From positions 30,736,425-30,800,424 of the forward strand of contig NC_090020.1 of NCBI RefSeq assembly GCF_036417845.1: DNA of 64,000 nt, written 5' to 3'. The notes under the pieces are model-generated. The model saw only the letters and a list, made by a program, of their open reading frames with translations. It made no database searches and was not told the origin of the DNA. Shown here in pieces: positions 53,216 to 64,000 of the stretch; positions within the stretch are counted from its first letter, which is position 1; every line of letters begins with the position of its first letter. The DNA is from Apteryx mantelli (taxonomy: Eukaryota > Chordata > Aves > Apterygiformes > Apterygidae). The position numbers and the translations under genes were made by a program.

Positions 53216-53600
53216 TCAATTTTACTAAGCAGTTAGTGAATTATCCCTATAGCTGGCATTTCAAATGTATTAAAAGAATTTCTTACTTAAAGGCTTACAC
53301 AAAAGCTAAACTAGATTAATGGACTGACTACACACCTAGTATCTAAAAGTAAGCCAAATATATTCTGGTTTAAGATATTATTTCGGTTTTTTTGTGGGGT
53401 GGAAGGGGTGTATGTGATCAGGCAGCTTAATTATTCTTACTTATGCATGATTGCAATGTCTGGCAGCAATGCAGTGGTTAAAAGCCTGTGTTTTTGCTAT
53501 GAAAAAGGGAGAAAGAGGATGGCATGTTTTATCTAGAGATATTAAAAATGCACTGAGAACTGATATTCAAGATCTGTTTCTTGGAACAACAATTCTCTCA
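53216..53600 (+). repeat. Old direct duplication, copy 2
   Basis: Adjacent second copy of the unit at 52830-53215. It contains a T/G-rich insertion around 53385-53415 (GGTTTTTTTGTGGGGTGG) that shifts the local offset from about 388 to about 418 bp, and a later deletion that brings it back to about 365. Divergence suggests the duplication is old. Confidence 0.7.
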
Positions 53601-55735
53601 TGCATTAATGCAAAATAATTTTGTCCACTTGTAAATCAAAGGCGTTGTTTGTGCTGTTCTTCTAAAAAGCCCAGACTTTGCATACACTATATTGCCAGCT
53701 TGTTCATTCAGAAGGCAAAGTTATTTAAGGTGATGTATGTACAGATTAGGTCCAGACTGAAAGTTATTATACAACCCCTCTAAATACTAAAGCATTGACT
53801 AGACATATCCTAAATCTCAGAAAATAATCTAGCACACAAATATTTTAATTTTTCCCAACATCTTCATGTGAGTGCCCCTATTAATGGCACAGTAACTCTG
53901 CAGCAGTGCTTCCCTTTGCTCATTCTTTTGCAGCTTGTAATCATCACCATGAGAACCATGGCTATGGATGAAGCAGCTACCAGCCTCCACAACTGTCAGC
54001 TACAAAACTAGCCAGAATTTGGGCTTAGCTTTTGAACACAAAACTTAAGATACATGTCTGAGAAAACACAAAAGTTAGACATATACCTGAGAACATCTGC
54101 TTCTCCTGAAAGAAGTAAACCAAAACAGATTATAAACAATCTCTAATAGGAAATTCACTTTTGAAACTGAAAACATTACTAAATCAAAAGTAATCACTCC
54201 TTATAGAAGTCCAGGGAACAGTTTAACAAGGCACAAATCTTATTTACAGATTCTAGCTGGTGTCACTGATGCTTTGCATCTCAAGCATTTGGGTCATCCT
54301 ATCAATCTACTTTCCATTCTTCTCTCACTAGCATTCAAAGTCTATGACTTCTTTCTCTGTACTCTTGAACAATGGTCCTAACAGTCTCTGAAGTCAATGT
54401 GTCAATTGGATGCATCACACTAGATGCAGTGATCCATCTTATATGAAATTGTTTCCTTTTACTTTGCATGTATGCTGAAAGGTCCTTATCAAAACTGAGG
54501 TCTTGGCATCATACAGACAGAAGTGGATCCTGTCATGAAGAATACTGAACTGGTGTAGTTTACTTAAAAAAAAACCTCTCTTATTTGTATTCACTTTTTT
54601 TTTTTTTTTTTTTTACTATTAGCTTTACATATATATATTGAAGATCACAAATACTATCTCAGAGATACAATGACACCATCTTGAGGGGGTAGTTTTCCCC
54701 TTCTATACTCTATACCCCTCATGAAGATAACAATCTGGGCCCTTGTTTCCATTTACACTGAGGAAAGTAAAACAACATATTGCTAAATCGGGCACATATA
54801 ATCCACAAATACTCACACAGTTGCACCTACCATATATTAACTTGTACCAGTTCAAAACAGGTACAAAATGCTACTAAATCAGAAGAGGATTTGTTCACAC
54901 CTGTTTTGTTCATTTTTTACTTCACTAAACAACTGTGTGCGTACACTTACTCTGCAGTAATTACCATAAATAAAAAGCTATAAAACAGTCATTGTTAAAA
55001 CAACACACTGGTACTTCTAGATCAAGAACAAACCACCGTTAGGTATCTGAGCAGACCTTCAAATCACAGGCGACCTATTCCAAGCTGTAGGCCTACACTA
55101 GAAAAATGGTAGGGGATGATTGCTGTGGCACAATTTGTTATGTTTTAAGTATATGTGATATGCTATTAAATCATCTGTCCCTTAACAATTTATAAATATA
55201 GATTATAGTGTTTCTGCACTCACAGTCAAGTATGAACTAGACTATTCCAATTCTGATAGGAAATGCCATCAAGGAAAATTACCACAGGCACTGAGCACTG
55301 CTATTGTGAAGTATGTTATGCTGCATTAGATCAAAGTAATGAATATATTTGATGCAGAAATAGGTTGCAAGTGGAAGCTATCAATGACAAACTCTTCTGC
55401 AGTGCTGTCTGTTTGCCCTCCCTTAAAAAAAATTTAAAAGGACACCCACCAATACACAAGCATGGCACTCGAGCCACGATCTACAGGCTTTGTTTGTATC
55501 TGGAAGAGTTCTTGGAGAAGATAACCAACATAAACAGGTCACATGAGAAACAAAATTTTTTTTTAATATTGCATCGAAAACAGCAGCAGAGCGAGACAGC
55601 CTCGTGGCACTAGCACACTTCTGCTAAAATGTCAGCAATTGCCTTGCTTCATGCAGAGATACATCTAGGTTTTTTCACTACAACTACTTTCAGCAGTTTA
55701 GTAGAAGCAAGTTACAGGTCCAGGGAAAGCTTATT
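53601..55735. other. Anonymous non-coding DNA with a T20 tract
   Basis: Contains an uninterrupted run of 20 T at 54595-54614 followed by an ATATATAT run near 54630. No retrocopy recognised beside it. No gene seen. Confidence 0.5.
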
Positions 55736-55850
55736 GCATGCTGGACTGCATTAGCAAGAACATAGCCAGCTTATCAAGGGAAGTGATTATTGCCCAGCAT
55801 GAGGCAGACGTGGACATACAGATGCAAGTCCTGCTACTAAGGTGATGAGG
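55736..55850 (+). mobile_element. Degraded CR1 internal fragment
   Basis: This matches the CR1 ORF2 segment seen at 46,287-46,440: GCATGCTGGACTGCATTAGC, then AAGAACATAGCCAGC, TCAAGGGAAGTGATTATTGC and GACGTGGACATAC. A deletion of about 60 bp removes the part between the last two blocks. Neither the 3' tail nor the FADD region is present. No open frame survives. It is an isolated relic. Confidence 0.8.
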
Positions 55851-58800
55851 TGGGTCCTTCCACAGCCTAAACAAAAAAATGGGGCCTGAACTTCATCTGC
55901 AGATAGTTTCCTTTTACTCCCAACATCTGTTCTGAATGCACAAAGAACAGGATACACAACCCAAGTTGTCAAGAGCATAAACCAGCTTGTCTTTAAAGGC
56001 AGGAGGTAACTATTACATTTAAGTGTGCTAGCAATTTTCTTGTGCTTGTACATCCTCTACCTCTTTAGGGTACTGGGTGTAACTGAAAATAAGCTTCAAA
56101 AGGAAAAGCTCTCCAATAAAGACAGTGTTCTTCTACAGCTGTTGCCAATCAAAGTAATCAATAACACAAAGTCCTTCACCATCTATAATTGAAAATTAAA
56201 CAGTAAGTGCCAGAATGGCATTAGCAGAACTAAGCTTACCAAGATAGTCCAAACATTCCCCTCAATTCAGTACTGCAGAGCACAGGCAAGACAGACAAAC
56301 TTTGGACTTGCAGACTATCTCATTCTCAAATTCCAGGTTATGTATCATGCACTCTGTAATTTTTAGAACTATGGAATTTGTCAGTGCCAGAATACCTTGT
56401 AGCCTGACTTTGAATCAAACCAATGATAAAAATGTAACTGATTTCCAAGTAAGCTATATTCAAAATTTATGCTGATTTGGGGATAGGGATGAGGGAATAT
56501 TTTTTTCTTCTCCAGTGCATTGGACAGCATAAGTAATACATGAGTCCAATGCCAAGCACTAGAGTCATGTAAGTTGGTCTGTAGGTACTTCTAGTCTTAG
56601 GGGTTTATTTCACTAATTTACACGTTACTAACCTTAAACAAGATGGGGATGTTGTCTAAGCTGTGTTTTTCCCTCCTGTGACATCTTTCTTGCTTCCATA
56701 AAATGAGGCTAGTAATGGTTACTTCACTCTCAGCAGACAGGAATTTACTACAGAACTCTGAACTCCCAAAATGAAAAGTAAAATATAAAATTAAAACCTC
56801 TCCTTTGCAAGGTCATTAAAGTTTTTGTCTATTTAAACAACAATATATATTTATCGACACAGAGCATTCCCCATGTGTTTGGAGTCACAACCTGCTAATT
56901 TAAGTGACATAGCTTTATTGCTTTTTACTCCTGTTACCAACAAAGAACTGGTATAACCAGCAGTGAGAAAGCTGGTCTGTAGCCCATTTTGTGCTGCCCC
57001 AGGAAATTGTTGCCTGGGTACCAGTCACTTCCATCTCTGCAACTCACCCAAAGCTGGGAAGCCAGATGGGTGTTAATAGTTGGTACTGTAGGACTGTATC
57101 TAATATGACCTGCAGAACTTTTATTACTCCTACTGATGAACAAGATGAAAGACCCTTCTGGCTGTCCAAGGCCAAGGTGGTTGGAAAGGCTGGAAGCAGG
57201 AAGGAAAAAAATGGTCTGTTATATGTTTGCTTGCTGCGTATGCTTAGTTCAGAAAGCATTTCAAAGCAAACACTGAACCTCACAGAAAAATTTTTACAAC
57301 ACTTTTTTCAGACTGGAATTTCAGTTTAAATTTTCTGGACAAAACAAACATTACAAAAGGCTCCTTTTCTATTTTCCTTCATTGCTCCATCAAACACGTA
57401 GGAGAGGAAACATTTTGCTCCAAAACCTGTCGTTCTCTGTGAACAACAAAATATGTATGCAAATGACAGGCCAATAGTAAGCTCAGATTTAGTACTTCTC
57501 AAAATAATCTGGAGATTTTCCTGTTTCTTTCCAGTTTAAACACTGCCTGTGCTAAGGGTGCAGTGCAGAGGACATTGGCTGTCACAGCTGAGCTAAATCT
57601 GAGATGTTACTAAGCCATGAGACTCTCCCCCTGCATGCCCAGTAAAGTTTCTGCTGATGCAGAACAAGTTCTGCCTTTTCTTTCCCAAAGGTCCTCCTAT
57701 CACCTCTGCTGTCTGCTACTGCTAGTGTCATCTACCAACAATAAGAAGTGAGACTGAATCACTTCTGAAAAGTGTATTTGTCTGAGGGTCTCTAATACCA
57801 AGCAGCACCTCGCTAAAGTAACCCCATAAGAGAAGCCCTTCTAATGAGACCTGAGTGTGTGCATGTGTATGTGTAAGACCACATTTCAGTCCTCAATAAA
57901 CTGTTTACTGTTCAATCATTAAATAAATGTAGAACTGTTTTAATCAGCTGAACAAATATTTAATGTACACTCCAGTGTAAGAGCTATGTTTAAAAATATC
58001 GTCTATGCAGCTAAGACATAGGGAATTTATGGAAACTAGAGGCCTGAAAGGTAAAACAAACACTGTCAAAACAAAACATTCGCATAAAAACAAAACTCAT
58101 ATCCTGTCAGTCTCTACCTAATGCTATCTTCACTATTGACCCTATCAATCCTCAACTTGAAGCATTAGCAGGAGTGACTGAATAAAAATGCTCTGGTTAT
58201 CAAGAAGTCCTAATTGCTGTGCAGAAATAGGATTAGTTTCTAATAGACCAATAGAGGAGAGTAATGCACAGTAATGTTAATGTTATATTCACGGCAGGGC
58301 TTCCTCTGTAGAGTAAATGCTTGTTTACTCTCTGGGATTCAAACACCGAAGGTCATTCATTGCAGGAGTAGCTGGATTTCCCGCCTACAGCTGTTAGAAA
58401 GGATTTGCAAAAAATGTGACAGGAAATTGCAACTTCTTTGAAAACACATGTGCCTGAATAGTTCCTGTGTAAATACAGTACAATGCTGGCAGAAAGAGAG
58501 CATTTTTTTAAGAGATAATCTCTTAAAAACACAAACATGCGCTTCACCTTGGCTCCATCTATTTTCATGCAGTTAGTAGCTGTCATCTTGTCTTGTCTTG
58601 GAGTGAACAAGTATCAGTACAAAGGTTTTCAAATGATTATGTAGTGACAGAGAGGGTTTTGCTCTCGTTGACCTTGCAGTTCAGATACCCAAACACGTTA
58701 CAAGTTCAGCACCTTTATCATCTGCTCAAGTGCATTTTGCAAACAAAAAGCATTAGAACCTGGTACAAGCACACTGCCCTCATCAATGCTTGCTTTAGTG

Positions 58801-61800
58801 CAGAGACATAAGTGAAGAATAATCCAGAATGTCTTTTGCAAAGTAATATAAAGAGTATAGGTTGGCATTCAGATACCATGCAGATGAGTAGTTTCTGTAA
58901 ACTTAAGTTTTAATGCTTAGAAGAGCATGAAAAAAGGAGACAGAAACAGTCCTACTTTGATTAGACATGAATGAGATATCAGCTCACTCTACCCCTTGCA
59001 TGAAGCGCTCGGCACAAATTATTTTGCTGTTAGACCTCAAGGGAGCTTGTGGGAGTCACTTGGATCCCTGTCTTCAAAAATGTCCCTACGCTCATTTGTT
59101 CCATGGGCACTCCAGGTCAGGACAAGCAGCTTCTAATCAGCAAACACAGGACGAACCTGCAATGCAATTAGACATCAGTAAAAGCTATGAAGTTTAGACA
59201 CAAACATTTAGAAAGTTTGGGAGTCCCCTGTGTCAAAGAAAGGATGTGGTGAAGCCTAACTGAAGGCCCCTAGCCTTTCCAAGAAGGATTTACTTTGCTA
59301 AAACTCTAATCTACTGGTGACTGAACACTTCACCCAAAATCAGTTTTTCATCTGTCTTCAGTGATTACCATAGGAGTCAAAACTGCTAGCATTAACATCA
59401 GGAGAGAGCCACCATGCTGAGCAAGAAATGGACAAACTTGATTTAAATATACCTTCCCTTGTTTCTGATTCCCTCAGAGGTTGCACAACATAAATTTTGA
59501 GTTCAATATTATGTGACTCATTATTGTAGCATCATTTAGCATCCTTGAAGAGCTTCACTTCTTCAGCACAGGCATATTCATTTTTTTTAATAATTTTCTG
59601 AGATGCAACATGATTCATGTAAGGATCCTGGATGAAATATGAATGTTTATCCTTAAAGAAACACAAAAAATTTAGTCCTTTCCATATGTACTTGATCAGG
59701 ATATATCTCTAAAACAGGAAACCATGTACAGCCTTGCACTAAGCCATAGCTGGAGACATTCAGCTGCCAGGGGAGAGTTCCCCATCTCCTGGCATGGCAG
59801 CAGGCCAGATGGAGTCATCTTGGCAGTACCAGATGTGGCCCTCCAGCCACCACTTGGATCACACATTGAAAAAAGCCAGAATACTCCACAAGATTAGGAG
59901 TTAAGACTGCACTGGCTGCCAGTAAATTATAGCTAATTACCTTCTTACCCTGGTTCCATTTATTGTGCTTGTTTCTGTCTGTATGCTCATCTAAACAGTA
60001 GGTTCTCCACGAGGAATAATCTCCATAAATGAAAGGTAGGAGAGTAGTTGCATTCAAATTACACACTTTTCTTTCATTTACAGAGCCCGCTCAAATGCAG
60101 CGTCTGCCTAAGCCAAGAGGATATGTTTGCACAGCCATGAGGAAAGAAGGATATTTAATTTCAGAAACATGGCACATGTAAACAATATCATGGGAGCAAG
60201 AAAAAGCAAAGCAATTCAAAATCCAGTAATTAGTTATGGTTTCACCCTTATTAGAATAAGCAAATCAGACCTCATTCTAAATTTCAGGCCTCTCTCCGTA
60301 GCCTTCTCTTATTTTGTCTTTCTTCTCAACCAAGTATCAGTAGGATTGAGAGCTGCTCTGTTTGTTTTCAGATGCTATTGGGTACGTGTGTACAAAACTA
60401 CAGTATGCACATGGGTATAGTTCAAGACGAGGCAATAACATGAACACAGCTGTGATGATGCCAATCTGAAAGATGTTTGGAGGGTTTTAGTTTTTTGTTT
60501 CTTTCAGGTGTTTTTGTAATGTATCAATCTGAATTTTTACAATTTGCCTTATTATTATGTCATAGAGTGTACTGAAAAAGACAATCACTGTCCAAATTAA
60601 ACGAAGTTTATAATTTTGTATTTACTCTGATAGAAGAGATCTGCTGAAAGATCCAATTTCAGATTTGGCCAAAAGGAATCAATATTTGCATGTACTGTTT
60701 TTTTGTCAGGTTATATCAGATGTAAATGGTAACCTAATATTACTCAATCCCTAGTCTTTTCAGAAAGATGTTGGTTAAACAGAGTTTTTCGAAAGCAACA
60801 CTTCTTGCACTTGAAGACTGGATTCAAAGTAAATGCTGATATCCTGGAGTCTGTGGTATTATTGTATAACTGCTATCCCTTATATCAGGAACCTAAAAAT
60901 AACCTGGCTCTGTAATCCTTACTCAAGCAAATCCTTACTCAACCAAAGCTTACAGTAGCCAATAAAAAACAAATTTAAAAGCATTAAAAGGTAAGCCTGA
61001 AGGTAGTTCTTTTGAACCACATCTGAGTATAATTGTTTATTTTTACCAGCAGTGTAACAGGAGCAGGGCTGACATTAAGCATTTCTGAATCAAGGCCTAA
61101 CATTAGAAAAATGGACACATCTACTCATTCTCACTCATCTCCTCCTTTTAGAATGCACTTCTGAGAAATCTTTCTCAATAGGCGAGCACGTTGTAATTAT
61201 TATTACTTCACAATCAAGATATCTACGATGATAGGTCCTGTACAAACACACAAATTCCACTCCCAAAGATCTACATTATAGACAAATATATGAGACAGAC
61301 GGTCAGGCAACAAAGAGAAGTCTAGGGAGAGATGAATTGGTGTATTGGAAAGGTTAAAGGGCTGGAAATTCCAGTCTGCATTAGATCATGTTGCAGCTCC
61401 CTGGAGCTTCAAATAGAGGTTTCTGAATTTATAATAGATGTCTAAATAAATGGCTTAATTTTAAAAATTGCTAAAGCCACATCAGATTCCACTAAATTGG
61501 CTTAAGTTTTTTCAATAATTTCTGTAGGAGTAAGTTGGAGCCCTAGATAGTTTAATGATTAATTCTCCACCACTGAAACCAATGAGAACTTTGCTATTGA
61601 ACTAATAAAAACAGGAATAGAAAGTATTTCACATATATAGTCACATTAATTTTAAAAGAGATGCATTTGCCAACACATTTTCTTCAGCTGGATAATATAA
61701 TTGCACTCAAATTGACAGTAGATGGCTCATCCAGACTAGACTGTACACATCTTACATGGTATTGGTAATCCTTAGATCATCACAGCTACATGATATGAGG

Positions 61801-62493
61801 CATGAATTATGTGTAGGGAACAGTAATGATTTTTAATCAGAACAAAAATAAAATTCAGGGGAAGAAAAGGGGGTCATGTAAGTCTTTATCTGCCTGAGAA
61901 ATATACTGGTTCTTCATGAGTTTTGATTGCCATACATGCCATTGGTAGACATTTATACATTCATATATATTCACTTACTTGTCATTGATTTGTAATAAAT
62001 TACTTCTTTTAGGAACATCTGCGATCCTGAGAGTATTCTTTGATGGCGGGAGTAGAAATTCCAATCTGAAGTATTTGGATTCCAAGGATTCTTTAGAAAG
62101 TGGAAACACACAAACAACCCCCTCGCTTCTAAAAACCTAATGCTTTTTGGAAGTAAAAAATATTCATATGTAAAAATTATAAACCTTAAACAGTTTTAAA
62201 GCTTTACTTTATCAGAATAGATATATTTTAAGTAGAAGCCTAAATAATATATCCATTTTCCTTTAAAGACAGCAGGGAAAATTGTGCTCTCAAGTACAGG
62301 TGGATTACCCCAATGGTTTAATAGAAACTCTCTAAGCAAAATGCATTTGGCTTGCATGAGGTATGAAGTAAAATTTACTGAGTCATTTTACTGTCATACA
62401 AATTTTTCCTCCATTTTATCACCTAGTTATGACTCCACAGAGATATGAGTCCTTGCAACAAAACTTCAGCTCTTAGGTATCATCAAAAGGCCT
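55851..62493. other. Anonymous non-coding DNA
   Basis: A weak MIR-like patch lies at 56680-56735 (TTCCATAAAATGAGG, then AGTAATGGTTACTTCACT), suggestive of 'ctgtaaaatgaggataataatagttacc' but too short to assign. A 16-bp tandem pair with one mismatch occurs at 60914-60945 (AATCCTTACTCAAGCA/AATCCTTACTCAACCA). Open frames up to 112 codons (56991-57329) are featureless and opposed by an open antisense frame. Confidence 0.45.
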
Positions 62494-62580
62494 TTTTATA
62501 TACAATATAAATGCAATACAAATATAATATAAATTAAATATTATATATTTATGTACACTATTAAGGTCATATATATTAAA
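62494..62580. repeat. AT-only low-complexity stretch
   Basis: About 85 bp composed almost wholly of A and T with TATA/ATAT words. Confidence 0.8.
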
Positions 62581-64000
62581 AGTGACAGGTACAATGACTC
62601 TGCCAAGAGACTTACAAAACATGAACTCTTTCCCCCCTCACCCCAACAGAAAAAAACAAAACACAAAGAGGTCATATATTAGACTACTGGTTTGCTGTTA
62701 AGTACACATGACAATTTCTGATCTTAGGTACATGCATGGATCTCCCTCCCTGCCATCCTTGTCTTCTGTCCAAAGGTAAATTTGGTCCATGATGTCTGGT
62801 TGCTGCACAACATGAAATAGTAACATTAATATTTTGAACTCCCTGCAGCATCTTCACTCAAAGAAGTAAGGAAAAGCCAAAAAGTATCAAAGGCAAATAC
62901 CAGTCTGGTTTGCTCTGGTAAATCTGAAAGTTTTAATATATTATCTTCAAACTTAAGTATACCAATTTCATCATAACCTACTGTGTGTTTATTAAATTTT
63001 AGTTGGATGCAGACAGCCAGCAATAAAACTCTGATAAGCTGGGATCTTGGATGGGATCACCACTTCATTTGAGCTTGATAATATAACCTCAGTTGAGTTC
63101 CTCCTTAGAAAATTGTTTCTGCTTCACAGATTTACCCTGTGGCGGTAAGACTTCATATTCAACAGGTACACACTGCCATCTAAAGGCCAGTGCTTGTACT
63201 TTTCTAGATCATTTATGTTCCAAATTCTCCTTTTCCACTGATGCTCCTCGCTGTATCAAAACTTGAAATTTGTGAAAGCAGAAGGTTAAAATTTTGCAAG
63301 CAGATACCGGTAAAGAATATTAAATTACAGCTGAGAATCAAAGGGAAAGATGATACCAATTCAGGCTCTGCAGGCCTGTTAATGACAGCTCTGTCTCTCA
63401 GTTTTGAGACTTAACAAAACAAACTCACTGAACTCTGGCTAACCAGCCAGGCAGCTGTCTCTCACTAAGCCTGACACACACATTTTAAATTGACCCTTTT
63501 TGATCAGATATCTCATGGTAACACTACCGAAGTGTAAAGCAAGACCTCAGCCTAATCAAGCTTATCACTATGATAGCAAGAAGTAAATGAAGGCCAGAAT
63601 TACATTTCACAAATCAGAATAAAATATTAGAACTTTATATATCACATGTGGGCAATAGTGAGGTGTTATTCTTCCATGAAAACAGATTATTTTGCCTGTC
63701 TAAACAGATGATTTCCTTCGCAAATTGTATTAATGGAAGATAATTGTTTAGACTGAATATATTGTTCTCAGGAGCTCCTGTTTTAGTTCTCCATTTATAC
63801 CTCTGTGAAACTTTTATATCGCATATCTTTGCAAAGATCTTCATAAGGAAAATTAAGAAAGTGTCCCAGACCACCATATTCTGGTTCCCAGCAACCTCTC
63901 TCATGCAAAGAGCAGCAAGGATGTCATGCTTCAGATTATCTTCTGGATGAACAGAAATGAGTGGCTGCCTACAAATATTGTCCATCATTTTCCTGGGAAA
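62581..64000. other. Anonymous non-coding DNA to window end
   Basis: Nothing recognisable. The 117-codon minus-strand frame at 63988-63635 starts close to the window edge and is opposed by a 68-codon plus-strand frame. It has no domain that I recognise. Confidence 0.45.

Noticed and set aside
56680..56735. Third MIR-like SINE
   Set aside because: The match covers only about 45 bases and lacks the core on its left side, so it is left as a remark only.
1..64000. A novel multi-gene system
   Set aside because: No run of co-oriented or domain-bearing genes exists. Apart from CR1 the sequence is anonymous eukaryotic non-coding DNA.

Overview
This window looks like non-coding nuclear DNA from a bird. 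The clearest sign is three CR1 LINE copies and one degraded internal fragment. Two copies carry the avian-type CR1 3' end: tandem 8-bp terminal repeats (TCACAGAA-like) next to GGTTGGAAGGGACCTCTGG. The rest is AT-rich, full of stop codons and short A/T tracts, and has no operon structure, ribosome binding sites or dense ORFs, so it is not prokaryotic. I cannot narrow the species.

Layout. 1-2.8 kb: anonymous DNA with a separated pair of 38-bp direct repeats and a very old CR1 remnant of the turtle/crocodilian-like type. 2.8-7.9 kb: AT-rich intergenic or intronic DNA with simple repeats. 7.95-8.25 kb: a small CpG-rich patch with NRF1-like and inverted CCAAT motifs, the best promoter-like candidate. 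8.3-30.7 kb: mostly featureless DNA with microsatellites, a G-quadruplex-capable tract and a G/C hairpin. 30.76-31.77 kb: the best preserved CR1 copy, on the minus strand, with a 305-codon open remnant of its reverse transcriptase. 31.8-46 kb: no recognisable gene, with a probable MIR-type SINE relic near 45.1 kb. 46.0-47.4 kb: a frameshifted plus-strand CR1 and a minus-strand CR1 3' stub arranged tail to tail, the stub abutting an A15(AT)n tract. 49.3-49.65 kb: a purine-rich, CpG-containing GC island. 52.8-53.6 kb: an old direct duplication with a period near 388 bp. 55.7 kb: a degraded CR1 fragment. The last 8 kb hold nothing beyond AT-rich and simple sequence and a weak MIR-like match.

I found no host protein-coding exon, rRNA, tRNA or CRISPR array that I could support, so there is no set of genes working together to describe. 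The short open frames outside CR1 have no recognisable domains and look like chance or antisense frames. The window reads as a gene desert or a large intron. Conservation with other birds, which cannot be judged from one sequence, would decide whether any of the anonymous DNA is regulatory. I saw no convincing undescribed biological system; the findings are mostly repeat archaeology and two compositional islands.
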